Origin: an uncultured Eggerthellaceae bacterium
GTDB lineage: Bacteria; Actinomycetota; Coriobacteriia; Coriobacteriales; Eggerthellaceae
Assembly: GCA_958454405.1 (NCBI GenBank)
Contig: CAUEBO010000022.1
Span: 1-38,177, forward strand
Direction: 5' to 3'
DNA: 38,177 nt
The position numbers and the translations under genes are program-made. The notes under the pieces are model-generated. The model saw nothing but the letters and a program-made list of their open reading frames with translations, ran no database searches and was not told the DNA's origin. Positions 21,749 through 29,893 of this stretch are shown piece after piece (positions within the stretch are counted from its first letter, which is position 1; each line of letters starts with the position of its first letter).

Positions 21749-22677
21749 CCGAACAGCCCGCCTACGGCGCCCTGACCCCCCGCATGGCCTGGCAGCTGGC
21801 CGCGCCGCACACCTGGCCGGCCGCCATCCTGCCCGTGCTCGTCGCCGTCGCGGCGGCCTCCGTCACCTCCGTCGGCGTCTCGGTGACCATGGCGTGCGCG
21901 CTGCTGGTCATATGCGTGCTCATGCAATCGGCCGTGAACACGTTCAACGACTACTACGACTACGTGAAGGGCGCCGACTCGGCCGACGACAACGTCGACC
22001 CCGACGATGCCGTGCTGGTGTACAACAACGTGAACCCGCGCTTCGCTCTGGCGCTGGCCATTGGATTTTTGGCGGCGGCGTTTCTGCTGGGCGCGTACGT
22101 GATTTGGGTCGCCGGCTGGATCCCGCTCGCCATCGGCGCGGCGGGCGCCGTCGTCGTGGTGCTGTACTCGGCGGGCAAGACGCCCATCTCGTACCTGCCC
22201 ATCGGCGAACTGGTCAGCGGGTTCGTGATGGGCGGGCTCATCCCGCTGGCAAGCTACCAGGCGCTCACCGGCGCGCTCGACCTCCGCGCGCTCTTATGGG
22301 CCGTGCCCACCATCCTGGGCGTGGGGCTCATCATGTTCACGAACAATACGTGCGACGTGGAGAAGGACGTGGAATCGGGCCGCCGCACGCTGTCGGTGCT
22401 GCTGGGGCGCGAACGGGCGCGGAAGCTGTACCATGGCGTCGTGTACGCGTGGGCGGCCGCCATCGTGGTGCTGGTGGCGGTGTTCTTCACGAACGGGCTC
22501 GTGGTGATGCCGTTCATGTTGCTGGCAAGCTATCCTTTGCTCAAAGCGCTGCTGGGCAATCCGTTGGCCCCACAGGCCCGCATCGGCGCCATGGCGCAGG
22601 TATGCAGCGTGAACATCGCCCTCGGCGCGTTCTACGCCGCCGCCATATTGGCGAGCGGCATCGTGCTGACCGTGTAG
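21745..22677 (+). CDS. menA: UbiA-family prenyltransferase, probable MenA
   Basis: The 310-residue protein has about nine membrane helices and both Asp-rich prenyl-diphosphate motifs: NTFNDYYDYVKG (residues about 66-77) and NTCDVEKDVESGRRTL (about 197-212). MenA joins a polyprenyl chain to 1,4-dihydroxy-2-naphthoate, the membrane step of menaquinone synthesis. The second motif and overall layout match MenA better than UbiA or heme O synthase. It overlaps the DUF2974 gene by 4 bases. No other men gene is in the window. Confidence 0.88.
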   Translation: MTEQPAYGALTPRMAWQLAAPHTWPAAILPVLVAVAAASVTSVGVSVTMACALLVICVLMQSAVNTFNDYYDYVKGADSADDNVDPDDAVLVYNNVNPRFALALAIGFLAAAFLLGAYVIWVAGWIPLAIGAAGAVVVVLYSAGKTPISYLPIGELVSGFVMGGLIPLASYQALTGALDLRALLWAVPTILGVGLIMFTNNTCDVEKDVESGRRTLSVLLGRERARKLYHGVVYAWAAAIVVLVAVFFTNGLVVMPFMLLASYPLLKALLGNPLAPQARIGAMAQVCSVNIALGAFYAAAILASGIVLTV

Positions 22678-22743
22678 CCGCACCGGGGCACGATGCCGCT
22701 CGCCCGTCGGCCTCGCAGTCGCGCTGACGCTCGCGCGTTTGCC

Positions 22744-23919
22744 TCAGGGCCGTTCTTGCCCTTCGAAGCGCACGACCAGATGCCCGTCCTCGTAGCGAGC
22801 GCCCGCCACATCGCGTCCGCGCAGCTTCTCGGGCAGCGGGATGCGCCGGCGCTGGTTCTTGAGCGCAACGACGAGCTCGTCGCCATTCTGGCGCAGGTCG
22901 AGATCGCGCTTGTCGAAGAACGGCACGGCGAGGGACAGCTCGAGCGACCCGTCAACCTCGCGCAGGATCGCCGGGTCGCTCCGTGCGAGCACCTGTTCGG
23001 CATCGATGCCCGCGTACAGCTCTTCGGCCGCAGCGCGCAGGCCGTCCAAGCCCCGAAGCTCGCCGTGGCGCAGCATGAGGCGCAGGATCGGCGCGCCTTG
23101 GAAGCCTTCTTCGATCTCGCGCATCGATGCGCGCTGCAGCTCGGTCCAGCGCGCGAAGTAGCCCGCCAGCGCCTCGTCGGGATACAGGCGGTTCGCCACC
23201 ACCGCATCCACGTTGTAGCCGTACAGGTGCAGCCATGCAAAGGCCCGTTTGGCCTCCTTCACCACGATGCGCTCGGCCGTGGTGACGATGCGCAGGCTGA
23301 CCCGATCGGCGTCCACCAGCAGCGCGCGCAGTAGTTCCAGCCGATCCACGAGCGCGGACGCCTCGTCGAACAGCTCGTCCTGCGGCATGGGTATCTTCAT
23401 GACGCCTTCGAGCACGGGGCGCCCCACTTTGAGCGCCTTGCGCTTCAACGGCAGCGCGCCGTCGATGAACGAGCCGAGACGCTCGGGGTACTTGAGCAGC
23501 GACAGCGTCTCGCCTGTCGGCGCGCAGTCCACGACGAGCACGTCGTAGACCCCCGCCCGTTCGATGTCGAGCAGCGCCAGCAGCGCGAACAGCTCCTCGA
23601 GGCCGGGGAACACGAGCAGCTCGTCTGCCTCGATGCCGGTCTGGGCGTGGCTCGTCATGAGCGTGCGCAGATAGCTTTGCAGGTTCCCCCATGCAGCGCG
23701 CCCGACGACGGAGGGATCGATCTCGAGGGCCCACAGGTTGTCTGCGACAGGGGTCGCCTCGCTGCCGACCGGCAGGTCGAACGCATCTCCCAAGCTGTGG
23801 GCGACGTCGGTGCTGGCCACCAGCACGCGCCGCCCGCTCTCCGCCAGACGAAGGGCCGTGGCGGCTGCGACGCAGGTTTTGCCGACGCCGCCCTTGCCCG
23901 TGTACAGGATGATTCTCAT
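22744..23919 (-). CDS. ArsA/GET3-like ATPase with HSP20-like C-terminus (second paralogue)
   Basis: The 391-residue protein starts with the deviant Walker A GKGGVGKT (8-15) and has DVAHSLGD (switch I region) and VVDCAPTGET (switch II), as in ArsA and GET3. The last 70 residues form the HSP20-like domain found in many bacterial ArsA-family proteins, with RRRIPLPEKLRG and a terminal beta strand. The CxxC zinc motif of GET3 and the three arsenite-binding cysteines of ArsA are not apparent, and no arsenite pump gene is near, so arsenic export is unlikely. It follows the 76-aa gene by 15 bases and shares its transcript with the other paralogue; a heterodimer is plausible. Confidence 0.9.
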   Translation of the reverse strand: MRIILYTGKGGVGKTCVAAATALRLAESGRRVLVASTDVAHSLGDAFDLPVGSEATPVADNLWALEIDPSVVGRAAWGNLQSYLRTLMTSHAQTGIEADELLVFPGLEELFALLALLDIERAGVYDVLVVDCAPTGETLSLLKYPERLGSFIDGALPLKRKALKVGRPVLEGVMKIPMPQDELFDEASALVDRLELLRALLVDADRVSLRIVTTAERIVVKEAKRAFAWLHLYGYNVDAVVANRLYPDEALAGYFARWTELQRASMREIEEGFQGAPILRLMLRHGELRGLDGLRAAAEELYAGIDAEQVLARSDPAILREVDGSLELSLAVPFFDKRDLDLRQNGDELVVALKNQRRRIPLPEKLRGRDVAGARYEDGHLVVRFEGQERP

Positions 23920-23934
23920 GGTGCCGCCTTTCTT

Positions 23935-24165
23935 CTATTCGATGACGATGGAGCGCGGCTCGCGATACCGCGGCCCGGACGGCGCCGTGTGCGCTCGCTG
24001 CGCACTGCCCCCGTCCGAAGCTCCCAGCACCTCGAGGGCCGTATCGGAACACGCCCGCACCACGGCTGCGGCGACCTGTCGCGCCTGCGGCGGCACGAGC
24101 AGCGCAACCGCCTGCGCCTCAAGGCGTTTCGCCTCGAGCATCTTCTCTATGAACTCAGCGTTCAT
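23935..24165 (-). CDS. 76-aa protein between two ArsA-like ATPases, C-terminal IxI motif
   Basis: No family recognised. The N-terminal half (1-45) is an amphipathic, Ala/Glu-rich helix region beginning MNAEFIEKMLEAKRLEAQAV; the middle is loose and polar; the protein ends in PRSIVIE. That ending resembles the C-terminal I-x-I/V tail by which small heat-shock proteins dock onto neighbouring alpha-crystallin domains. Because both flanking ATPases end in an HSP20-like domain, docking of this tail there is an attractive guess. The ATG (with AAGGAG 10 bases upstream) lies inside the end of the preceding arsA gene, an 11-base overlap, so translation is coupled. Confidence 0.75.
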   Translation of the reverse strand: MNAEFIEKMLEAKRLEAQAVALLVPPQARQVAAAVVRACSDTALEVLGASDGGSAQRAHTAPSGPRYREPRSIVIE

Positions 24166-25336
24166 CGCCTGCTCCTTTCTCGAACGTCACGCCCAGCACG
24201 CCGTCCTCCAGCTTCGCCCCGGCCACGTCGAAGCCAGCCAGCGCATTCGGCAGCGGGATGCAGCGGGTCATGGCGCCGACGCGCACGACCAGGTCGCATC
24301 CTGCCTGGAAGAGCTCCGTTTTCCCTTTCTCGGCGAGCGGAAGCGACAGCTCGAGGCGCCATCCGCCGTCGGTTTCCAGGTAGCGCTCGTGCTCGACGGG
24401 AGGCGCAGCGGCGAAAAACTCCTCGCCAGGCAGCTCGCCCGACAGCTGCGCCACGCCGCTCGTCGAGCAGATATCGGCGCCATGCCAGGAGACGTGCGCA
24501 GTGGGGACGCCGGAAAACACCTGGTCGAGCTCGTCCATGCACCGCCGCTGGACCTCGGCCCACTCGGTGAAGAAACCGGTGCGGGCCGCTTCGGGCAGCA
24601 CCCGATTGACCACGAGGCCGTCCACGCGATAGCCGAAGAGGTTGAGGTAGAGGTAGTTGCGCTTCGTCTCCTCGACCACCATCTTCTCAGGCAGCGCCAC
24701 GATGCGCACGCAGGTGCGCTCGCCGTCCTTCAGCAGCTCCTGCAGGTCGAGCAGCCGCGCGTACAGGCGCTCGATGTCCGTCATGGCATGCTTGTCGGGC
24801 AGCTCCACCTTGAGCACCTTCCTGGACAACGGCGACAGCACGCGCACCGCAACCTTGCCCAAAGGCAGCCATTTCTCCACGTACCACCCGAGCAGTTCGG
24901 GGAACTTGAGCAGCGCGAGCGTCTCGCCCGTGGGCGCGCAGTCCACGACGACGAGGTCCCAACGGCCGCTTTCGGCGAAATCGAGCAGCTTGAGCAGCGC
25001 AAACAGGCCGTCGAACCCTGGCAAGGACGGCAGCCCTTCCTCGTCGGAAGCGTCGCGCGCCATGCTGGATGCCATCGACGTGACGGAGCGCACGAGATCG
25101 CCGTACCCCTCCTCCATGATGCGGTCGGCGTCAAGCTCGACGGCGTCGAGGTTTTCCGCCACGTCCGCAACTTCGGGGCCGATGCGGCGATCCAGCACAT
25201 CGCCCACACTGTGGGCCGCATCAGTGCTGGCAAGCAGCGTGCGCTTGCCCTGCGCCGCCTCCTTCCAGGCGGTTGCTGCCGCCACGCTCGTCTTGCCGAC
25301 GCCGCCCTTCCCCGTGAATACCAGAATCCGAGTCAT
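24155..25336 (-). CDS. ArsA/GET3-like ATPase with HSP20-like C-terminus (first paralogue)
   Basis: The 393-residue paralogue has GKGGVGKT (9-16), DAAHSVGD and VVDCAPTGET, and a C-terminal HSP20-like stretch ending in a beta-rich segment with TRCIPLPNAL. Like its partner it lacks a visible CxxC pair. Tandem ArsA-like pairs occur in other actinobacteria (the mycobacterial Rv3679-Rv3680 pair), where they act as a complex not linked to arsenite. It is the first ATPase of the set, 116 bases after marR on the same strand, with a TATTTATGATAAATA dyad in the gap. Function: probable client- or envelope-directed ATPase; substrate unknown. Confidence 0.9.
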   Translation of the reverse strand: MTRILVFTGKGGVGKTSVAAATAWKEAAQGKRTLLASTDAAHSVGDVLDRRIGPEVADVAENLDAVELDADRIMEEGYGDLVRSVTSMASSMARDASDEEGLPSLPGFDGLFALLKLLDFAESGRWDLVVVDCAPTGETLALLKFPELLGWYVEKWLPLGKVAVRVLSPLSRKVLKVELPDKHAMTDIERLYARLLDLQELLKDGERTCVRIVALPEKMVVEETKRNYLYLNLFGYRVDGLVVNRVLPEAARTGFFTEWAEVQRRCMDELDQVFSGVPTAHVSWHGADICSTSGVAQLSGELPGEEFFAAAPPVEHERYLETDGGWRLELSLPLAEKGKTELFQAGCDLVVRVGAMTRCIPLPNALAGFDVAGAKLEDGVLGVTFEKGAGDER

Positions 25337-25380
25337 CTCCGCATCCTATCTTCCTTTGGCGAATAATTCTTCTCTCGAAC

Positions 25381-25395
25381 TATTTATGATAAATA
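25381..25395. promoter_or_regulatory. Palindromic operator candidate before the arsA pair
   Basis: TATTTATGATAAATA is a perfect 7+1+7 palindrome, strikingly AT-rich for this genome, 45 bases before the first arsA start. MarR-family proteins bind such AT-rich dyads, and the marR gene is directly upstream. Confidence 0.55.
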
Positions 25396-25452
25396 ACGCG
25401 GCCGCGAGCCGCTCGTCCCCATCCGCTTCGCGCGCGTCCGCGCGAGCGGATC

Positions 25453-25959
25453 CTATTCGATGGGTATGCGCTTCATGCCGCCTCGTTTGCCGGCGCCCAC
25501 CCTTCCCGCTCCAGCTTCGCGCTCAAGCAGCGCGGGCAGGCGCCCGATGATCGTGAACAGGACGCTGCGCTCTTCCTCCGACAGCTCGGCGAACAGCTCT
25601 CCCGTCAGCGAGACCACCGCGCCCATCATGCAGGCGATCTGCTGCTTCCCTTCGTCGGTGATGCGCACCACCATCACGCGCTTGTCCTGCTCGCTGCGCC
25701 AGCGCCGCACGAGCCCGCGTTTCTCAAGACGGTTCGCGATGCCGGTGGCCGTGTTCAGCGGCACGCCAACGTATTCGGCGATGCGCGACATGGACGTCTC
25801 GGCCGCTCGGTACACGTGCACGAGCGCGAGCAGCTCGTTTTTCGAGCAGTCCATGAGCACGCCCTGCCACCGCTCCGAGGAGAAGGCGTCCTTCACCGCG
25901 TCGACGAACTCCCAGAGCATCCCTTCGGACGGGAGGTTCGCCGCATGCTCCTTCGTCAC
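25453..25959 (-). CDS. MarR-family transcriptional regulator
   Basis: The 168-residue protein has the MarR winged helix: TSMSRIAEYVGVPLNTATGIANRLEKRGLV (recognition helix region about residues 55-85) and the wing RRWRSEQDKRVMVVRITDEG. N- and C-terminal helices would form the dimer interface. It starts with GTG, with AAAGGA upstream. The last 20 residues are basic and not conserved. Position ahead of the ArsA pair and the dyad between them suggest it controls that set; the ligand is unknown. Confidence 0.92.
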   Translation of the reverse strand: MTKEHAANLPSEGMLWEFVDAVKDAFSSERWQGVLMDCSKNELLALVHVYRAAETSMSRIAEYVGVPLNTATGIANRLEKRGLVRRWRSEQDKRVMVVRITDEGKQQIACMMGAVVSLTGELFAELSEEERSVLFTIIGRLPALLEREAGAGRVGAGKRGGMKRIPIE

Positions 25960-25987
25960 TTATTGCTTCCTTTCTCGAAGTAAATTA

Positions 25988-26016
25988 ATTCTGCCACCGA
26001 ATCTTTTTGCTGTCAA
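25988..26016 (-). promoter_or_regulatory. marR promoter
   Basis: On the minus strand TTGACA (26011-26016), 17 bases, CAGAAT (25988-25993). An AATTAATT palindrome just downstream (about 25983-25990) may be an autoregulatory site. Confidence 0.6.
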
Positions 26017-26158
26017 GCATGAGCTTCTGAACCCTTCGCTTCCCGCAGCGCGGGCGGGCGACTGCGCGTTGCGCGGCAGCCGGATCGGCGTCTTGCATCG
26101 TTTGCTTCCCAGAGCGGGAAACGGCGGAGTGGAAAGCGGCAAACCTGAGCTGCAGGCT

Positions 26159-27247
26159 CTACTCCCAGCGCAGCTGCACGAGGTCGTCGAAGGCTGAAGG
26201 CAGCGCGTCGAGGTTGAAGCCGGCCAGCAGCTCCTCAGGCGTGGCAGGGTCGCACGAAGGCGCAAGGCCGGTGATGCCGGCGATGTGCCCGATGACGGCC
26301 TCGGGCGTTTTGAAGCGCGCGAGCAGCGCATCAAGGGCGGCGTCGCGGTCGCGCTTGGACAGGCGCCGGTCGCGCTCGGCGACGAGCAGCGGGATATGGG
26401 CGTAAACGGGGCGCGGCAGGCCGAGGAGCTCTTGCAGGTGTATCTGCTGCGGCGTCGAGCAGAGAAGGTCCACGCCGCGCACCACCGAGGTGACGCCCTG
26501 GGCAGCATCGTCCACCACCACGGCCAGCTGGTAGGCGAACGCGCCGTCCGAGCGGCGCACGAGGAAGTCGCCGCAATCGCGTGCGAGGTTCTGCGCATAG
26601 GGCCCCTGCACCTGGTCGACGAAGGCGACCTCCCGGTCGGGCACGACGAGGCGCTGCGCGGGCGTGCGCTGCTGCGAACGGGCAGCACGCTCGCCGTCGC
26701 TCAAATGCCGGCACGTGCCCGGATACACCGGCTTCTCGCCCCGGTGCGGCGCCGAAGCGGCGTGCAGGTCCGCGCGCGTGCAGAAACAGGGATACACGAG
26801 GCCCTGGGCGTGCAGCCCTTCGAAGGCGGCGCGGTACGCCTCCGTGCGGTCGTGCTGGAAGTACGGTCCCTCGTCCCATGTGAGCCCCAGCCGCTCGAAA
26901 TCGCGCTGCACCGCATCGACGAACTCCGGCTTCGATCGCTCCGCGTCCAAATCCTCGATGCGCAGCACGATCCGCCCGCCCTGCGACTTCGCCACAAGCC
27001 AGGCCGCAAGCGCCGCGAACACGTTGCCCGCGTGCATGCGCCCCGTCGGAGAAGGCGCGAACCGGCCGACGACAGGCTCCTGTTCGCGCCTGCCGCCGAG
27101 GGGCGCCGTGCTCGAACGGTCCTCGCTTTGGCGAACAGTCCGCTGGACTGTTCGCGCCGCTGCGGAACTGCGCGTGGCGCCCCTCGGCGGCAGGCCCTTC
27201 GCACGATCATCGCAGTCCATTTCTGCGCACAAGCCCTTTCTATCCAT
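26159..27247 (-). CDS. gluQRS: Glutamyl-Q tRNA(Asp) synthetase
   Basis: GluQRS is a truncated glutamyl-tRNA synthetase paralogue that attaches glutamate to queuosine in tRNA(Asp). The catalytic core has the HIGH equivalent APSPTGRMHAGN, zinc-site residues in CFCTRAD and YPGTCRHL, and the KMSKS equivalent RLSKRD; the anticodon-binding domain is absent. The core begins about 60 residues into this frame. The preceding residues include 36 encoded by the inverted-repeat element at 27088-27195, which keeps the frame open. ATG at 27247 has TGAGG upstream; ATG at 27220 is the alternative, and a start after the element cannot be excluded. The open frame reaches far upstream into the next gene and is not one protein. 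Confidence 0.88.
   Translation of the reverse strand: MDRKGLCAEMDCDDRAKGLPPRGATRSSAAARTVQRTVRQSEDRSSTAPLGGRREQEPVVGRFAPSPTGRMHAGNVFAALAAWLVAKSQGGRIVLRIEDLDAERSKPEFVDAVQRDFERLGLTWDEGPYFQHDRTEAYRAAFEGLHAQGLVYPCFCTRADLHAASAPHRGEKPVYPGTCRHLSDGERAARSQQRTPAQRLVVPDREVAFVDQVQGPYAQNLARDCGDFLVRRSDGAFAYQLAVVVDDAAQGVTSVVRGVDLLCSTPQQIHLQELLGLPRPVYAHIPLLVAERDRRLSKRDRDAALDALLARFKTPEAVIGHIAGITGLAPSCDPATPEELLAGFNLDALPSAFDDLVQLRWE
27088..27195. repeat. Nested inverted-repeat element inside gluQRS
   Basis: Perfect 20-bp outer arms (27088-27107 and 27176-27195) enclose an 11-bp palindrome (27131-27141 with 27145-27155). The whole is 108 bases, exactly 36 codons, so it leaves the gluQRS frame intact. It encodes an Arg/Ser/Ala-rich stretch unlike the family. 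Confidence 0.8.
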
Positions 27248-27353
27248 CCCAGCCTCATCCCCTAAAAGGGACATTGCGACACAACCTGCGGCGTCAAGCG
27301 CACCTCTCACAGGTCGAGCGTATCGCGGGTTGCGGAATAAAATTCGAGCGCAG

Positions 27354-27425
27354 GCGTTTCCGACGGGGCGATGCCCACTAAGCGAGTTCCGCACGAGCGA
27401 CTGGGCATGGTCCTGTCGGAAACGC
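27354..27425 (-). terminator. Very long hairpin after the first paaK
   Basis: The outer arms 27354-27364 and 27415-27425 (11 bp) and inner arms 27371-27377 and 27402-27408 (7 bp) are joined by six positions, five of which can also pair, giving a 24-position stem with one mismatch and a 24-base loop. Seventeen bases beyond the paaK stop on the minus strand, followed by a T-rich stretch (TTTTATT), it probably ends the ior-ACT-paaK transcript. Confidence 0.65.
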
Positions 27426-27441
27426 GAACCTTGCAGGTCGA

Positions 27442-28797
27442 TTACTTCCGCAGATCCTCGACGTGCTTGGCCTTGCCGGTGGTGCGCTCGATGCCGCCGG
27501 GCTCGACGAGCTTCACCTTCACCCCAACCAGCAGCACGCCCTTCAGCTTCTCCTCGACGCCTCGCCTGAACGCGTCCATCTGCTCGAACGAGTCGGTGAA
27601 CGCCTCGGGCTTCAGCTCTGCGTGCACGGTCATGCGGTCGAGGCCGCCCGGCGCGTCCACCACGATGCGGTAGTGCGGCGTGACGCCGTCGATGCCCGAG
27701 AGCACGTCCTCCACCTGGCTGGGGAACACGTTCGTCCCGCGGATGATGAGCATGTCGTCGGAGCGGGCGCGCACCTTCTGCATGCGGGCCGTGGTGCGGC
27801 CGCAGGCGCAGGGTTCCGTGACGATGCGCGTCAGGTCGTGCGTGCGGTAGCGCAGCACGGGGATGGCCCGCTTCCCCAGCGGCGTGAGCACGAGCTCGCC
27901 CATCTCGCCGTCGGGAACCGGCTCGCCCGTCTCGGGGTCGACGACCTCCCACAGGAAATGGTCCTCGGCGATATGCTGCATGTCGCGCGACGCCAAACAC
28001 TCGCCCGACACGCCTGGTCCCATGACTTCGGTCAAGCCGTAGTTGTCGGTGCACACGATGTGCATGCGGCGCTCGATCTCGGCTTTGAGGCCCGGCGGGC
28101 ACGGTTCGCCGCCGAACAGCCCCACGCGCAGCGTCGACGACTCCCAGTCGAAGCCCATCTTCTCCCCCACCTCGCACATGTGCAGGGCGTAGGAGGGCGT
28201 GGCCACCAGCACGGTGGTGCCGTAGTCCTCGATCATGGCGATGTGGCGCTCGGTGTTGCCCGAACCGGCGGGAATCATCATGCATCCCAGCTTCTGCAAA
28301 CCGTAGTGCAAGCCGAAGCCGCCCGTGAACATGCCGTAGCCGAACGCCATCTGCGCGCGGTCGCCGGGCACGACGCCCGCCATCTGCACGAGGCGCATGA
28401 TGCAGTCGGCCCACATGGCCATGTCGCTTTCGTTGTAGCCCACCACGATGGGCTTGCCCGTGGTGCCCGACGACGCGTGCAGCTCCACCACTTCGTCGAG
28501 CGGGACGGCGAACAGGCCGTAGGGGAAGGTGTCGCGCAGCACGGACTTGTCCGTGAACGGGAGCTTGCGCACGTCTTCGAGGGTCTTGACGTCCGCTGGG
28601 GCCACGCCCAGCTCGTCCATGCGCGCGCGGTACCAGGGAACCCGCGCGTAGGTCCACTCGACCTGCGCGATGAGCTTCTCCAGCTGGATGGCGCGGATGC
28701 GCTCGCGCGAGGCGCATTCGATGCCGGGATTGTGGATGGGCAGGTCGGAGAAGTCGCCTGCCGCCGCGGCGGCCAATGCGGCGCCTTTCACGGTCAT
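27442..28797 (-). CDS. paaK: Phenylacetate-CoA ligase (ior-linked copy)
   Basis: The 451-residue adenylate-forming enzyme has the AMP-binding loop SSGTTGKP, the TDNYGLTEVMGPGVS motif, the YRTHDL motif and the GRSDDM-like hinge RSDDMLIIRGTNVFPSQ. It interconverts arylacetate, ATP and CoA with arylacetyl-CoA, AMP and PPi. In this operon, after indolepyruvate:ferredoxin oxidoreductase, the reverse direction would yield arylacetate and ATP from aryl-pyruvates. In-frame GTG codons at 28803 and 28812 are alternative starts, the latter overlapping the ACT gene stop; the ATG at 28797 is used here. A second copy lies at 34046. Confidence 0.92.
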   Translation of the reverse strand: MTVKGAALAAAAAGDFSDLPIHNPGIECASRERIRAIQLEKLIAQVEWTYARVPWYRARMDELGVAPADVKTLEDVRKLPFTDKSVLRDTFPYGLFAVPLDEVVELHASSGTTGKPIVVGYNESDMAMWADCIMRLVQMAGVVPGDRAQMAFGYGMFTGGFGLHYGLQKLGCMMIPAGSGNTERHIAMIEDYGTTVLVATPSYALHMCEVGEKMGFDWESSTLRVGLFGGEPCPPGLKAEIERRMHIVCTDNYGLTEVMGPGVSGECLASRDMQHIAEDHFLWEVVDPETGEPVPDGEMGELVLTPLGKRAIPVLRYRTHDLTRIVTEPCACGRTTARMQKVRARSDDMLIIRGTNVFPSQVEDVLSGIDGVTPHYRIVVDAPGGLDRMTVHAELKPEAFTDSFEQMDAFRRGVEEKLKGVLLVGVKVKLVEPGGIERTTGKAKHVEDLRK

Positions 28798-28808
28798 GTC
28801 CACGGCGC

Positions 28809-29243
28809 TCACCGCCCCTCGGCGGCAAGCGGCCGCGCGAGGTCGACCTGCCCGATGAGCTCGACGGGTTGGGCGGCCAGCAGCTCTTCGGCGCGCGCCA
28901 GATCGGGCGTTGAAAGCGCGATGTAGGTTGAGATGAGCGAGTAGCTGTACGCCACGTTGATGCCGCAGTCGGCCATGATGCCCATGACGCGGGCGAGCTC
29001 GCCGGGAACGTCGTCCAGCCGGACGCACAGCACGTCGGTCGAAGCGCAGGCGGCGCCCATGTCCGTGAGCACCGAGAGCGCGCGGGCGGGATCGTCCACG
29101 ATGAACCGCACGATGCCGTAATCGCCCGTGTCGGAGGCGCTGTAGCCGCGCACGCTCACCGCGGCCTCCTCGAACGCGTCGAGCACGCGCCGCAGGTGGC
29201 CGGGCTGGCTTTCCAGGAATACGCTGATCTGCTGCACGCTCAT
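28809..29243 (-). CDS. Tandem ACT-domain protein (ior operon)
   Basis: The 144-residue protein is two ACT domains in tandem (about 4-65 and 70-130), for example SVFLESQPGHLRRVLDAFEEAAVSV and then VRLDDVPGELARVMGIMADCGINV, with no catalytic partner. ACT domains bind amino acids, so it probably senses an aromatic or branched amino acid for the neighbouring enzymes. It overlaps iorB by an ATGA junction (29240-29243) and has a strong GGAGGG site. A related ACT protein sits next to the second paaK. Confidence 0.9.
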   Translation of the reverse strand: MSVQQISVFLESQPGHLRRVLDAFEEAAVSVRGYSASDTGDYGIVRFIVDDPARALSVLTDMGAACASTDVLCVRLDDVPGELARVMGIMADCGINVAYSYSLISTYIALSTPDLARAEELLAAQPVELIGQVDLARPLAAEGR

Positions 29244-29893
29244 AGCGCTCCCCCCTCCTGCATCCGCCCGCGTTCCCCGGCGGCCGCTTCCCGCGCGAAC
29301 GCGAGGCCCGCGCGGAACGCGGCGACGTTGGCGTCCACCGTCTTCGGCGGCACGCGGAGCGCAATGACGCGCTCCCACGACTCCTCCGGGAAATCGAGCC
29401 GCGAGGCCAGCGCGCCCAGCAGCACCACGTTCACGGACTTCGGGCTGCCGGCGCGCTCCGCGATCCCGCCCGCGGGGATGAGCGTCGCGCCGTGCGCGAC
29501 GAGCGCGCCCGCGGCGTCTTCAGGCATCGAAGCGCGCCCGATGAGGACCGGCAATGGCTGGATGGACTCGTCGGCCGCCAGAAGGTAGCCGCCTTCCTTC
29601 ACGAAGGACAGGTTGCGCAGCGCTTCGGTGGTCTCGAACGAGACCACGCAGTCGGCGCACCCGGCGTCGGCCACCATGGAGCGCACCTCGCCCTTGCCGA
29701 AGCGCACGACGGTGGTCACCGCGCCGCCGCGCTGGGACATGCCGTGGATCTCGGACACCTTGACGGCGTAGCCCGAATCGAGGGCCGCCCGTGCCAGCAG
29801 GTCGGCGGCCAGGACCGTGCCCTGTCCGCCGACGCCGCACAGAAGGACGGTGGTGGTTCCGCGCTCCTCGGCGCTCAAGCTCGCGTCGCTCAT
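29240..29893 (-). CDS. iorB: Indolepyruvate:ferredoxin oxidoreductase, beta subunit
   Basis: The 217-residue protein is the gamma-domain-type subunit of 2-oxoacid:ferredoxin oxidoreductases, with VLLCGVGGQGTVLAADLLA near the start and SEIHGMSQRGGAV in the middle. With IorA it converts aryl-pyruvates from transamination of Trp, Phe and Tyr to aryl-acetyl-CoA and reduced ferredoxin. It starts inside the last codons of iorA (29890-29893 overlap) and overlaps the ACT gene at the other end, so the three are tightly coupled. Confidence 0.94.
   Translation of the reverse strand: MSDASLSAEERGTTTVLLCGVGGQGTVLAADLLARAALDSGYAVKVSEIHGMSQRGGAVTTVVRFGKGEVRSMVADAGCADCVVSFETTEALRNLSFVKEGGYLLAADESIQPLPVLIGRASMPEDAAGALVAHGATLIPAGGIAERAGSPKSVNVVLLGALASRLDFPEESWERVIALRVPPKTVDANVAAFRAGLAFAREAAAGERGRMQEGGAL

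Noticed and set aside
22744..25336. Arsenic resistance operon
   Set aside because: The ATPases lack visible arsenite-binding cysteines and there is no arsB, arsD, arsC or arsR-type gene nearby.
26159..28828. A single 889-aa minus-strand open frame
   Set aside because: Only the first third of its bases encodes gluQRS; the rest runs through the first paaK gene in another frame. It is open because of high GC, not a fusion protein.
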